Part shown: positions 49,084-60,400 of the stretch, piece by piece | Layout: each line of letters opens with the position of its first letter | How positions within the stretch are numbered: position 1 is the stretch's first letter | Source: Aureococcus anophagefferens | Taxonomy: Eukaryota > Sar > Pelagophyceae > Pelagomonadales > Pelagomonadaceae | NCBI RefSeq assembly: GCF_000186865.1 | Contig: NW_008705564.1 | Coordinates: 1,675,168-1,739,167 of the forward strand | Reading direction: 5' to 3' | Length of the DNA: 64,000 nt | Program-made: the position numbers and the translations under genes | Notes under the pieces: generated by a model | What the model was told of the DNA's origin: nothing | Databases searched by the model: none | What the model saw: only the letters and a program-made list of their open reading frames with translations

Positions 49084-49313
49084 NNNNNNNNNNNNNNNNN
49101 NNNNNNNNNNNNNNNNNNNNNNNNNNNNNNNNNNNNNNNNNNNNNNNNNNNNNNNNNNNNNNNNNNNNNNNNNNNNNNNNNNNNNNNNNNNNNNNNNNNN
49201 NNNNNNNNNNNNNNNNNNNNNNNNNNNNNNNNNNNNNNNNNNNNNNNNNNNNNNNNNNNNNNNNNNNNNNNNNNNNNNNNNNNNNNNNNNNNNNNNNNNN
49301 NNNNNNNNNNNNN
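49084..49313. other. assembly gap, 230 N
   Basis: N run. It hides the TYW1 N terminus, the intergenic region and the first exon of the plus-strand gene at 49441. Confidence 1.
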
Positions 49314-49440
49314 TTTTGCGGCGCCGGCCGCTCGTCGCGTGCGGCGCCCGCGTCCCGCCGGAGGCGCGCGCGCCGACCCGCGCCGCGCCGCGCCCCCCCC
49401 CCGGTCCCGGTCCCGCGCCCACCCCCGCGGCCCGCGCAGG

Positions 49441-50640
49441 CTGGGCGTGCTCGCCCCGCTCGCGTCGTCGAACATTTTGAACACGGAGCTGCCGCTGTCG
49501 ACGCTCGCCGGCGAGCTCAGCGAGGAGGACACGGTGCAGGGCCGCGAGGACGCGTCCGCGCGGAAGTGGGGCTATCTGGCCACGGCCGTCGAGGACGCGG
49601 AGGCGCGGCTCGCGGTCTGGGCGAAGAAGAAGAAGAAGGGGGGCTTCACGATCCCCGGCATCGACGCGCCGTCGCTCTACCCCGACGAGATCTGGGCCGA
49701 CGGCCACTCGACGATGCTCTCGAGCTGGAGCTTCCACGCGGACGTCGTCGCGGCGATCACCGAGGGCAAGACCTTCGTCGTGCGCTTCATCGACAGCGAC
49801 GTGCCCCAGAAGGCGAACAAGGGCGCGCGGGACACGGCGGCGGCCTGGGACGCCGTCGTCCAGGCCTACGCGGGCCACCCGAAGGTCCGCTTCGGCGACG
49901 TCTGCGAGGACGACATGTGGACCATGGGCGGCTACATCACGCACACGGCCGACTTCGCCGAGCTCGCCATCGGCCGCAAGGGCTACCCCTACGTGCACTC
50001 CTTCAACCGCGACAGCGACGTCGGCGGCACGGTCTACGAGGCGTCGCCGGGCAAGTCCATCGCCGAGGAGCTCGCGGACCCCTACGACCTCATGGCGTTG
50101 CTCGAGGACGAGGCCAAGGCCTGCATCTGCACCATCGCCTCCGGCGAGGGCTGCTCCGCCGCCGAGGTCGAGTACGCGGCCATCATGCGGGGCAAGGGAA
50201 GCTTCGACCTCAAGAAGCAGGTCGTCGCGCTCCGCGCGCAGGCCAAGTCCGAGGACGCGGAGGACGACCCGGACCTCAAGACGTCCGTGCACCAGCGCCT
50301 CTCCATCCTCAAGCAGCTCACCATGGGCAAGCCCGAGGACTACCTCCCGAACAAGCTCTACGAGGAGAACTACGACCCGGACGACTGGTCCGTCGACGTC
50401 ACGCCGCAGTACGTCCAGAAGGCCAAGTTCAAGATGGACATCATCCACTGGACCGAGGACCTCCTCGTGCCCTGGCTCCCGCCCAACGTGACGCTGCCCC
50501 CGCGCAAGTTCCTCGGCGACTACGTCTGGGACCAGGCCAAGTCCGACACGGAGTACCAGCTCGAGCTCCTCGGCGTCGAGCGCCCGAAGAAGAAGAAGTG
50601 GAACTTCGACACGCCCGACGGCGTGCCCAGGGAAATGTAG
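49441..50640 (+). CDS. protein with possible thioredoxin-fold domain, 5' end missing
   Basis: Open frame to a TAG at 50638. The first convincing coding sequence follows an acceptor-like ccgcgcag at 49433-49440, and no suitable ATG precedes it, so the first exon is probably in the gap. Residues KTFVVRFIDSDVPQKANKGA, AWDAVVQAYAGHPKVRFGDV and GYPYVHSFNRDSDVGGTVYE are arranged like a thioredoxin-fold strand-helix-strand unit, but there is no CxxC; a Cys-containing segment (KACICTIASGEGC) comes later. The C terminus is Lys/Pro/Trp-rich. No signal peptide visible. Family not recognised; about 400 aa. Confidence 0.7.
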   Translation: MGVLAPLASSNILNTELPLSTLAGELSEEDTVQGREDASARKWGYLATAVEDAEARLAVWAKKKKKGGFTIPGIDAPSLYPDEIWADGHSTMLSSWSFHADVVAAITEGKTFVVRFIDSDVPQKANKGARDTAAAWDAVVQAYAGHPKVRFGDVCEDDMWTMGGYITHTADFAELAIGRKGYPYVHSFNRDSDVGGTVYEASPGKSIAEELADPYDLMALLEDEAKACICTIASGEGCSAAEVEYAAIMRGKGSFDLKKQVVALRAQAKSEDAEDDPDLKTSVHQRLSILKQLTMGKPEDYLPNKLYEENYDPDDWSVDVTPQYVQKAKFKMDIIHWTEDLLVPWLPPNVTLPPRKFLGDYVWDQAKSDTEYQLELLGVERPKKKKWNFDTPDGVPREM

Positions 50641-50773
50641 GGGCGCGCCCGCCGCGACATCCGCGCGCCGCCCTGTTTCTTCTTCCTATAAGAAGGCGCG
50701 CGCCGGAGCCCAGCGCGCCGACTCGGAAGAGGGCGGCCGAAGTGCCAAGTAGAGTCAGGTTCATCCACTGCTC

Positions 50774-52357
50774 TTAAAGCAGGCGCGCGACGTGCGCCGC
50801 GAGGGACGGGTCCGCCGTGAGCGCGCGCGACGCGGCGAGCGCCCAGGCGTCGAGCGTCGCCGCGTCGGGCGGGGACTCGACGCCCGCCTCGGCGAGCATG
50901 TCGCGGAGCACGTCGCCGCAGTTGCGCCACGCCGCGAGGTCGCGCGGCGCGTGGCAATTCGCAGAGCGAAGCGCGTCGACGCCGGCGGGGCCGCAGATGC
51001 GGCGCATGCACGCGTCCACGGCGTCCAGGGGCTCCTCGTCGTCGTCGTCGTCCTCCTCCTCCGCCTCCGGCTCCTCCGGCGGCGGCGGCGGCGGCCCGGC
51101 GAGGCGGCGCTCCGCGGCGGCGCGCGCGGCCGCGCGCGCGTCCGCGGCGGGCGGCGCCGCGGGGGCCGGCGGCGGCGGCGCCGCGGGGGCCGGCGGCGGC
51201 GCTTCCTCCTCGTCGTCGTCCTCGTCGTCGTCGTCGTCCTCCTCGCCGTAGCTCTTGCGCGCGCCGCGGCTCTGGCGGCGCGCGAAGCGGCTCGCCCAGT
51301 CGACGTCCGGCAGCAGCGCCACGAGCGCGTCGCCGACGCCGAGGCCGCCGCTGTGGTGCACGAGCGACCAGAAGACGCGCTCGGAGCACCGCGCCATGTT
51401 CTGCGGCCGGAGCATGTCGTCGCCGCCGTCCGCGAGCACGCTCCGCACCGCGGCGACGACCTCGTCCCGCCCGACGAGGTCGACGACGTCCTCGTGGCGC
51501 CGCGCGGCCGCGCCGCGCGCGCCCAGGGTCGCCGCGCCGGCGGCGAACGTCGCGCGGAGCTTCGACGGCGCGCCGTTGAGGGCCGTCTCGGCGACGGCGA
51601 GGTCGAAGGCGCCGCCGAGGGCCGCCGCGAAGCGGTCCTCGGCCTTGGAGCTCTCGTAGGAGCCCGCGAGGGCCGTCTTGAGCGCCGCGCGGAAGAAGAG
51701 GCCCCCGGAGCCCCGCGACGTGCCCGCGGCGGCGGCCGCGAGGTCGACGCCGATGCCCTCGCGCGACCCGAGCTGGACCCGGGCCCGCTTCGGCTTCCGC
51801 GCCGCCGGCGCCGCCGCGCGGCCCGCGAGGCTCGCGACCGTCGCGGGCGCGAGCGGCGCGGCGGGCGCCGGCGGCGCGGCCGCGGGCGCCGGCGGCGCGG
51901 CCGCGGGCGCCGGCGGCGCGGCCGCGGCGGTTCCGGCTCCGGCGGCGGCGGGTCCGGCGGCGGCGGTTCCGCGGGACCGCGCCTCGGCGGCCTCGAGCGC
52001 CGCCGCGCGCCGCGCGGCCGGCGACGGCGCCGCCGGCGCCGCGGCGGCCTTGCGCTTCTTCGGCGCGGCCTTGGCCTTGGCCTTGGCCGGCGCGGCCTCG
52101 GCCTTGGGCGCTTTCGGCGCTTTCGGCGCCTTGGGCGCCTCGACGGCGAGCAGCGACGTCCCTTCGCGCGTCGCCGCCGACAGCGCGAGCGCGCCGTCGA
52201 GCGGCTGGGGCGGGAACCCGCCGCGGAGCGTCAGGTTCTTCTTCTTAAAGGCCTTGGACACCTGCGTCGCGAACGCGTCGACGGTGATGGACGGATCGAG
52301 GTCGTCGAAGGTCTTCTTGGCGCCTTTGAGCGTCACGGTGAGCGACCACGAGGCCAT
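50774..52357 (-). CDS. protein with ubiquitin-like N terminus, Ala/Pro-rich
   Basis: Single-exon, 527 aa. Residues 1-72 look like a ubiquitin-like beta-grasp (SWSLTVTLKGAKKTFDDLDP, KAFKKKNLTLRGGFPPQPLD, GTSLLAVEAP). A long Ala/Pro/Lys linker with APKAPKAPKA and PPAPAAAPPAPAAAP repeats follows. About 210-350 is a conserved-looking helical region (GLFFRAALKTALAGSYESSK, LRPQNMARCSERVFWSLVHH, LLPDVDWASRFARRQSRGAR). Then an acidic run (EEDDDDDEDDDEEE) and a C-terminal helical segment. UBL domains bind proteasome or Cdc48/p97 partners, so a ubiquitin-pathway adaptor is a reasonable guess. I do not recognise the central family. Start at 52357, first Met after a divergent promoter. Confidence 0.72.
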   Translation of the reverse strand: MASWSLTVTLKGAKKTFDDLDPSITVDAFATQVSKAFKKKNLTLRGGFPPQPLDGALALSAATREGTSLLAVEAPKAPKAPKAPKAEAAPAKAKAKAAPKKRKAAAAPAAPSPAARRAAALEAAEARSRGTAAAGPAAAGAGTAAAAPPAPAAAPPAPAAAPPAPAAPLAPATVASLAGRAAAPAARKPKRARVQLGSREGIGVDLAAAAAGTSRGSGGLFFRAALKTALAGSYESSKAEDRFAAALGGAFDLAVAETALNGAPSKLRATFAAGAATLGARGAAARRHEDVVDLVGRDEVVAAVRSVLADGGDDMLRPQNMARCSERVFWSLVHHSGGLGVGDALVALLPDVDWASRFARRQSRGARKSYGEEDDDDDEDDDEEEAPPPAPAAPPPPAPAAPPAADARAAARAAAERRLAGPPPPPPEEPEAEEEDDDDDEEPLDAVDACMRRICGPAGVDALRSANCHAPRDLAAWRNCGDVLRDMLAEAGVESPPDAATLDAWALAASRALTADPSLAAHVARLL

Positions 52358-52627
52358 GGTGGCGACGGCGCACGCGTTCGGGGTGTCGCGCGCCTGGCGA
52401 CGGCGCTCGCGTTCGGGTCGCGTCTGCTCTGCCGGCGGCGGCTGTGGCAATTTGTGGCAGGGTCGACCTCGCTGATTTGATGGCAGTGCCACATCGACCG
52501 CGAGCCGAAGACCAAAAGCACTCCGACCTGTGCCCGCGAGAGCTCGTCGGCCCGCGCGCAGGGGCATCCGTCGCGCGCCGAAGACACCGCCACCGGTAGT
52601 CCCACCGCCTGCTCGCATCGCACGACG
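52358..52627. promoter_or_regulatory. divergent promoter region
   Basis: 270 bp between divergent starts at 52357 and 52628. Less GC-rich around 52440-52530 (ggctgtggcaatttgtggcag). No TATA box seen. Confidence 0.4.
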
Positions 52628-54079
52628 ATGGAGCCCTGGCGTAGCGAGAGCTTCCCCATGACCGTCGCCTGCGGCGTCTGCACCGTGGAGATGGTCGTCG
52701 ACTCGCCGGACGTGATCCCGTTCCTCGCCTGCGACGTCTGCGGCTCGACGCCCTGCGGGCGGCTCTGCGGCAAGTGGTTCCAGAACGAGGACGGCGCGAC
52801 GAAGCACACCATGTCCTGCGGGCGCCGCGCGGCCGCGCCGCGGCCGCAGCGCGTCGCGCGCGACTCGCCGCCGCGCGCGCCCGAGCCCAAGGCCAAGGCG
52901 CGCGCGCCGAAGAAGCGGGCCGCGCCGCCGGCGGACGTCAAGCCCCGGGCCGCGGAGACGGCGCCGAGCCACTCGCTCCTCGGCGGGTTCGCGCTCCCGC
53001 CGGCGCCCGCGGCGCGCGCGGCGCCCGCGCGCGCGCCGCCGCCGCCGGCCGCGGCGCCCGCGCCGCCGCCGGCCGCGGCGCCCGCGCCGCCGGCGCCCGC
53101 GCCGCCCGCGCCGGCGTCGCCGCCCGCGGTGACGCCCGAGCCGGCGGCCGCGGCCGAGGCCGCGGGCTCGGGCTTCTCGGCCGAGGGCGCGGCGCTGTCC
53201 GTCGCGGCGTTCGTGCGCGCGCTCGACGGCGCCTTCGCGTCCCTCGGCGGCCGCGAGCGCGTCGAGCACGGCGGCGGCGTCCGGGGCAACCTCGCGCCCG
53301 ACGCGTCCGTGTGCTCGTCCGGGCAACGCGACGCGCACTACGGCGCGGTGCTCCCCAACCTCGTCGCGCACTGCCTGTCGCGCGCGCGTCTCGCCGCGGG
53401 CGAGACCTTCGTCGACGTCGGCAGCGGCCTCGGCGCCGCGGTGCTCCAGGCGGCGCTGACGACGACGTGCGCGCGCGCGGTCGGCGTCGAGGTCGTGCGG
53501 AGCCGCCACGACGCCGCGCTGGCGGTTAGAGACGCAACGCTGGCGCAGCTGCCGCCGGCGGCCGCCGCGGCGCTGGAGGCCCGGGCGGAGCTGCGGCTCG
53601 GCGACGCCTTCGACGCGGCGACGGCCGACTTCCTGAGCTCGTGCGACGTGCTGCTCGTCAACAACGCGAACGGGACCATGGCGCCGGAGCGCGTCGCCGT
53701 CGCGTCGCACCGGCCCCTCGACGAGCAGCTGGCCAACGTCGCGAAGCGCTGCCGCGTCGGCGCGCGGCTCGTCGCCATGGACACGATCCCGCTATTGGAC
53801 GCCGCGGCGCTCGGCGGCGCCTTCGACCGCCTCGAGTTCGACTCGGGGCCCCTCGCCGTGTCCTGGACCGACGGGCCCGTGCCCCTGGTGCTCTACACGA
53901 AGCGCAAGGTCTCCTGGACCTGCCCGCGCTGCACCTTCGAGAACCCGCTCTTCGACGACTTCGCCTTCATCACGGAGTGCGCGCTCTGCCCGGACGAGCT
54001 CCGCGCCAAGTTCAACCTCACGGCCGGCGACATGGACGGCCACCGGCCCAAGCGCCGCTGCGCCAAGAAGGACGGCTAG
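52628..54079 (+). CDS. DOT1-like histone methyltransferase with RanBP2-type zinc finger
   Basis: Single-exon, 483 aa. An N-terminal Cys-rich stretch (CGVCTVEM, CDVCGSTPCGRLCGKW, KHTMSC) suggests a zinc-binding module. A Pro/Ala-rich linker precedes the catalytic region. From about 235: HYGAVLPNLVAHCL, then TFVDVGSGLGAAVLQAAL (SAM-binding motif I as in DOT1), RAVGVEVVRSRHD (motif II acidic residue) and DVLLVNNANGT (corresponds to the DOT1 NN-F motif). DOT1 enzymes methylate H3 Lys79 without a SET domain. The C terminus is a RanBP2-type finger (VSWTCPRCTFENP...CALCPDEL) that often binds ubiquitin or RNA; since DOT1 is stimulated by H2B ubiquitination, a ubiquitin-reading role is an attractive inference. 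No intron. Confidence 0.82.
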   Translation: MEPWRSESFPMTVACGVCTVEMVVDSPDVIPFLACDVCGSTPCGRLCGKWFQNEDGATKHTMSCGRRAAAPRPQRVARDSPPRAPEPKAKARAPKKRAAPPADVKPRAAETAPSHSLLGGFALPPAPAARAAPARAPPPPAAAPAPPPAAAPAPPAPAPPAPASPPAVTPEPAAAAEAAGSGFSAEGAALSVAAFVRALDGAFASLGGRERVEHGGGVRGNLAPDASVCSSGQRDAHYGAVLPNLVAHCLSRARLAAGETFVDVGSGLGAAVLQAALTTTCARAVGVEVVRSRHDAALAVRDATLAQLPPAAAAALEARAELRLGDAFDAATADFLSSCDVLLVNNANGTMAPERVAVASHRPLDEQLANVAKRCRVGARLVAMDTIPLLDAAALGGAFDRLEFDSGPLAVSWTDGPVPLVLYTKRKVSWTCPRCTFENPLFDDFAFITECALCPDELRAKFNLTAGDMDGHRPKRRCAKKDG

Positions 54080-54432
54080 GGTTGCGCAGTAAGCGTCGGG
54101 TTATCCGCGCGCTCGCCGAACGGCGCGGAGGCGCGCCGCGGGTCGTTGTCTCGGGGCGGACGCGGCGCGGACGCGGCGCCGGCGCGTCCGGATGTAGAGG
54201 GGGACGGCGACGCACATGCGGGCGGTGGATGGTTGGCTCGAGCCGTCGTCGAAGGCGTCGTCGAGCCGAAAAATGCCACAGCGAATCGGCACGAAGTCTG
54301 CGCTCTCCAGTGGTTGAGCTCCCTGTAAGACGCTCTCTAAGTGCTCGGACCGACGCGGGCGACCGACATTGCTGCAGCTTGTTCGCGCCCAGAGGAGACC
54401 GCGTGGGGCGGGCTCCGCTGGTCCGGACGAGC
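54080..54432. other. intergenic, no gene seen
   Basis: 353 bp between two plus-strand genes, the UBR4 promoter region. No TATA box, repeat or RNA structure recognised. Small open frames in it have no protein-like character. Confidence 0.45.
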
Positions 54433-57400
54433 ATGAGCGACGACATGAGCGACGGCGACGACTTTGGCGGCGGCCGCGGGTCCCCGCGGAGCCGCGGCAC
54501 GCCCGTCGCGAATCGTTCGTCGGGCCGGCTCCCGCCGAAGCGCAAGGCCGGGGCGGGCGGCGACGACGGCGACGCGCGGTCGCGGCGGCGCCGCGGGCGC
54601 GACGCGCCCGCCGGGCGGCACCGCGACGGGGGCGAGGCGCTCGCCGCGGCGCGCCGGTTCCTCGACGCGACGGAGGCCCAGGCGCGCGGCGGCGACGACG
54701 GCGCGCGGCACCTCGAGCTCGAGCCCCTGGCCAAGCTCTGCTACGCCCTCTCCCACCGCTCCGCGCGAGGTGCGCCCCCCGCCCCCCGCGCGCCCCCGCC
54801 ACGCGCCCCCTTTTTTTCAGGCGACGACGAGCGCGCGCTCGCGCGGCGCGCCGTCGCCGTCGCGACGGCCGCGCTCCTGGCCGTCGCGGCGGCGGACGGG
54901 CCGGCCTTCGGCGACGACGACGCGGCGGGGAACGCGCGCGGCGCGACGACGACGCGCGCCGCGGCCGCGGCCGCCAAGGACAAGGGCGACGCGGCGCCGC
55001 CGGCGGACGACCCGTGCCCCGGCCGCCGCGCGGGCCACCGCGCGCAGCTCGCCTGCGCGGCGGCCCTCGAGCTCGCCCTGCTGCACGTCGAGGCCGACGC
55101 GCGGGACCCGGCGGCGCCCGGCGCCGTCGCGGCCCTCGACGCGCTCGGCGCGCTCTGCGGCTCGGGCGCCGTCTCCGACGCGGCGCGGTCGCTCGCGGGG
55201 CGGCACGAGGGTGATTCAACGTCGCTTCAACGTGAGTGTTCCGCGCGCGCGCGTTTCGGGAACAGCACCCACGCGTCGAGAGCGCTCCGAGAGATGATCG
55301 CTCGTCCAAAAATCAGCCGAAACGGGCGGAAAACGACCGAGATCGGAGCCTTTGAAGTTTGGGCATGTCGCACTCTTTTCCTGCCCAGGTCGCTCGCGGC
55401 GCCCGCGGCCGAGCCCCGGGGCCGCGACGACGACGTCGCGCCCTTCGAGGACATCCTCGTGACGACGCTCAAGGCCGCGGCGGCGCGCGCGGGCGACCGG
55501 CTGCCCGCGGCGCGGCCGCGCGCCGCCGCGGCGCGGTCGCCGCCCGCGGACGCGCTCCACGCGCTCGCCTGCGCGGAGCTGAGCCGCGTCGAGGGCCCGC
55601 GGCGCCTCCTCGCCGCCGCCGCCGAGGGCCTGCGGGCCGCCGGCGGCCGCGCCATCGACGAGGACGGCGCCGCGGACGGCGACGGGCCCGCGCGCGCGCG
55701 CGCCGTGCTCTGGTGCGCGGAACTCGCGACGGTCGCGCGGACCGTCGAGGAGCGCGCCGCCGACGCGGGCCTGGGCCTCGAGACGAAGAAGACGAAGGCG
55801 GCCGTCGAGGCCACGTGCCTCGACGTCGCCGCGCGTTTAGGATCCGCCGTCGCCGCGGGCGCGGACGGCGGCGGCGACGCGCCCGCGCCCGCGGGCTGGC
55901 GCGCGGCCAAAAAGCGCGTCGCGGCCCAGCTCCTCGGCGGCGACGGCGACGACGCCGTCGCGAGCGCGGCGCTCGCGGCCTGGGCGGCGCTGGGCGAGAT
56001 CGCGGAGCGCAACGAGAGCGCGGAGTCGGGCCCGCACGCGCGGCGGACCCTCGACGCCGTCGCGGCCGCGGCCGTGCTCCGGGGCCGGCGCCGCGCGTCG
56101 AGCGTCGTGCTCCAGTGCCTGGCGTCCGAGACGGCGTCGGCGGGGCCCGTGACCATGGGCGCGACGCCGCGGGCCGTCGCGGGCTTCGTCGCCGACGCCG
56201 TCGCCGCCGCGCTCGACCGCGGGGCCTGGGCGCCGCTCACGCTGGACCCGAAGACGGTCCTGGACGGCGTCGCGGCGTTGGCCGCGGCGGCGAACGCGCG
56301 GTCCTCGCCGAGCGACGCCGGCGCCGCGAGTCTGGGCGCCAAGTGTCTCGGCGCGCTCGCGCGCGCGCTCGCGGCGCCCGGCGACGGGTCGCCGGCGGAC
56401 CGCAAGCCCGCGGCCGCGCCGTCGAAGCGCAAGCGCCGCGGCGACGAGCCCGAGGCGAACGACGACGGGCCCAGCGCCGCGTTCCGCGACGCGCTCGGCG
56501 GCGACCACGCCGTCGCGCTGCTCTACGCGGCGGCGTGGGGCGACGACGACGACGGCGACCGCGGCGACCGCGACCGCGACGGCGCGTGGGCCGCCGTCGG
56601 CGCCGCGGCCGCGGCCGCGGGCGACGCGCTCTGCCGCGGCGACGGCGGCCGTTTGGACGCCGCGCGGGCCGCGCTCGTGGCCCACTGCGGCGTCGACGGC
56701 GCCTTCGACGCGCTCATGCCGCGGCGCGCGTTCGTGCCCCTCTACGAGGCGCTCCTCCGCGACGCGGGCGACGACCGCGGCGACGCGGGCGCGCTCGAGG
56801 CGCTCGCCGCGTTGCTCCTCGGCGACGACGGCGACCTGTGCCCGCTGGCCTTCGCGCCGCGGGCCGCGCGGTTCGTCGTCGACGCGCTGTCGTCGCCGCG
56901 GCGCGACGCCGTCGCCGAGACGGTGGGCGACGCGCTGTTGGAGAGTTTGCTAGGGTTGTGCGCGGATGGCGTGGACGATGCCCTGGCGTCCACGGCGGCC
57001 GCGCGGCTCTGCTGCGTCGCGCGCGCGGGCCTGGGCGCCGCGCCGCGGCCGCTCGACGCGTTGGTGCCGCGGCCGGAGCATTCCGCGGAGGCGAGCGACG
57101 ACGCGGCCTACGGCGACCTGCGGGCCGCGCCGGCGGCGGGGTCGGCGGCGAGCCGCGCGGCGCCGGCGAAGCGCGAGCGCCGGCGGCGCGGCGGGCCGGG
57201 GCCCGCGGCGCAGGCCAAGAGCGAGGACGCCGCGGGCCGCTTCCGCGACCTCGCCGAGGCCTGCGGCGGCGAGCTGCGGGCCGCGGCGCTCGGCCTCGTC
57301 GACAAGGCGGCCGGGGGCGCGCGGTCCCTCTTCCTCGGGGACGCGGCCTGGCGTCTCGCCTGCCGCGTGCCCGGCGCCGGCGACGCCGACGGCCCCGTGG

Positions 57401-60400
57401 CCGGCCTGCTCGCGGCGGCGGCGCTCGCGCGCGCGTCCGACGCGCGGCCCGACGGCGCGCCGCCGGTCCCGGCCGACGACGCGGCCTTCGCCGCGGCGCG
57501 GACCGCGCTCCGGAGCGTCGCCGCGTCCCTGGGCGGCGACGCCGCCCCGGGCTGGGCCGCCGCGGCGGCCGCGGAGGCGCTCGCCGTCGCGGTGCGCGCG
57601 GCCGCGTTCCCGCGGTCGTCCGGCGACGGCGACGACGACGACCTCGACGTCGACGACGGCGGCGACGACGAGAACGACGACGGCGCCGGCGGCGACCACG
57701 GCGTCCTGGCCGACGAGCTCCTGGCGGCGCTCGGCGCCGCCGCGGACCGCCACGACCGCGTCGTCGACCGCGCGCTCGGCGGCGGCGGGCCCGCCGACGA
57801 CGACGGCGGCGACGCGAAGAAGCGGCGCCGCCGGGGGCCCGGGTCCCGCTCCGGGTCGCCGCGGCCCGAGGACGACGGCGCCCAGGCCGACGCGAAGCTC
57901 GGGCGCCTGCTGCTGCGCGCGCTCGGCGGGCCCGGCGGCCGCGGCGCGACGGGCGCGGCGGCGGCCGCGCCGCCCGGGTCGCTCCTCGGCGACGGCGGCG
58001 ACGAGGCGACCGGCGGCGACGACGCGCGGGACTGCGCCGCGCGGCTCGGCGCGCGGCTCCGGCGCCGGGGGTGGGCCGCGGCGGCCGGCGCGCTCGCGGA
58101 CGCGCCCGAGCGCGGCGGCCGCGTGAGCGGCGCGGCGGAGGCCCTCGACCGGCGCGTCGCGCGCCACCTCGCCGCGGCCCCGACGGCGTCCCCCAAAGCG
58201 CCGCCCCTCGACGCGTCGAAGCGCTGCGTGGGCGCGCTCGCGGCCGCGACGCGCGCCCTGGCCGTCGCGGCGAAGCGGCGCGACGCGCGCGCGCCCGCGG
58301 CGGCGCGGTCCGAGGCGACGGCGCGGGCCGCGCGCTTCGCCGCGGCCTTTGGGCGGCTGAAGAACGACGGCGCCTTCGGCTTCGCGCGGCCGGCCGCGGC
58401 GGCCGCCGCGGCCGCGCTCGCGAAACGTCCCTCGGACGCGCGCGCGCTCGACGCGGCCTTTTCGCTCGACGCGCTGCGCCGCCTCTTCGCCCCGGCGCGC
58501 GGCGACGGCGGCGACGACTGGGCCGTCGCGCGGCGCCTCGCGCTCGACGACCTCGAGGCCTGGGCGCAGTCGCCGCGCGCGGAGCACAAAGCGAATTTGG
58601 CGCTCTTCTTCGACGGCGACGCGGCGGGCGGCGACGCGCTCGGCGACGCGCCCGGCGGCGACGTCGAGGCGCTGGTTTCCTGGGCGTTGGACGACGACGC
58701 CGGCGCCGCGGCGGAGAAGGCGCCGAAGCGCAAGAAGGCGCCGCCGCAGCTGGACGCGGCGTCGGAGCCCGGCGACGACCCGCGCCGCAATCGCGCGTCG
58801 CCGTCGACGCGGCGCGCCGTGGCGCTCGTACAGGCCGTCGGCGTGCGCGGGCCGGGCCCGAGCCGCGTGCGCGATGCGCTGCGGCGCGCGCTCGCGAAGG
58901 CGCCGAAGCCGTCGCTCGACAAGCTCCTCGGCGCGCCGGATTCCGAGCTCGACACGGAGCCCCTCTGCGAGGTGCTCGCGTGCGCCGTCGCCGACGACGG
59001 CGCCGCGGCGCGGGCCGCCGACTTCGTCGCCGGCAACGGGCCCTGGGACGACCGGCCCGCGGCCAAGTCGAGCCGCCACCCGGGCGGCGCGGCCGCGTGC
59101 GCCAAGGTCTACGCGGCTTTGGCGGCGCACCCGCCGGCCTGGCTCGGCCGCCGGTCCCGGCACAGCCGGCCCCTCGAGCAGCTACTCGTGCTCGCCGCGG
59201 CGCTGTCGAACGGCCTGCCCGGCCTCGTGGACGCGCTGGCCAAGGCCGCGTCGTCCGAGGTGCAGAAGCGGGGCGCCGACGGCCCGTCGCTCGGCGTCGC
59301 GCGGACGCTGGAGCTCGCCGCGGCGCTCGTCGCCGGTCTCTGCGGCGCCGCGGACGCGCTGGAGCCGCCGCGCGCCGTCCTGCCCGAGCCGCCGCCGCCC
59401 GTCAAGGCCGTGGAGGCGCCGGAGCCGGACGCGCTGCGGTGCACGTACGCGACGTCGGGCGGCGACTTCGTGGACCAGCACTGGTACAACTGCGCGACCT
59501 GCGGCCTCGTCGGCGACAAGGGCTGCTGCTCCGCCTGCGCGCGGAAATGCCACGCGGGCCACGAGCTCTCCTACTCGCGCAAGTCGTCGTTCTTCTGCGA
59601 CTGCGGCGCGCGCGGCGACGGCGACGACGACGGCGCGCCGCGCGGCTTGGCGGACGCGCTGGGCCGCGGGCGCCACGCGTCGGCGGCGGCGGCGCTGCTG
59701 GCGGCGGCGCCGCCCTGCAAGTGCCTCGCGGCGGCGGCGACGGCGCCCGCGGGCGCGCGGCGCGCGGCCGCGCCGCGGCCGAAGAAGGCCGCGGCGCCCG
59801 AGGCGCCGCGCCCCAGGCGCGACCGCGACGCGCTGCTCCTGCGCGTCGGCCGCGTCGCGCTGGGCCGCGCGGAGAAGCTCAAGCCCGCGGCGGCGCGCGC
59901 CCTGGCGGCCCTCGCGCGCGAGCTCTGCGACGTCGGCGCGGGCGCGGGCGCCGCGAAGCCGGCCGCGAAGCCCCGGAGCCCGCGGTCGCGCGACGCCGCG
60001 TCCGTCGCCGGCGGCGCGTCGGCGTCGTCCGTGCAGTCGACGAGCCCGCCCCCGAGCCACGCGTCGGGCGCCGCGCGGCGCCGCGGCGGGCCCGGCGGCG
60101 GCGCCGCGCGCGCGGCGGCCGGCGGCTCCGGCGGCGGCGCCGCGCTCGCCGACGACGACGCGGCGCCGACGGCCGCGCCGCCGCAGCGGCGCTTCGCGGC
60201 CGTCGGCGGCTTCGACGCGCGGGGCCCCGGCGACGTCGGCTCGGGCCCCGTGGCGCGCCAGCTCAAGGCCCTCGTGAGCCGGCACCGGCTCGCGCCGCGC
60301 CTCATCTCCGCGGACCGGCGGGGGCGCGTCGCGGTCGCGGAGCGGCGGCACGTGCTCCTCACGGCTTTGACGAACTGCCTCGCGCCCAACGGCGGCGACG

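Noticed and set aside
49314..49532. TYW1 N terminus continuing past the gap
   Set aside because: The minus-strand frame here (SSSLSSPASVDSGSS) is antisense to the coding exon at 49441-50640 and shows no flavodoxin-related or targeting feature.
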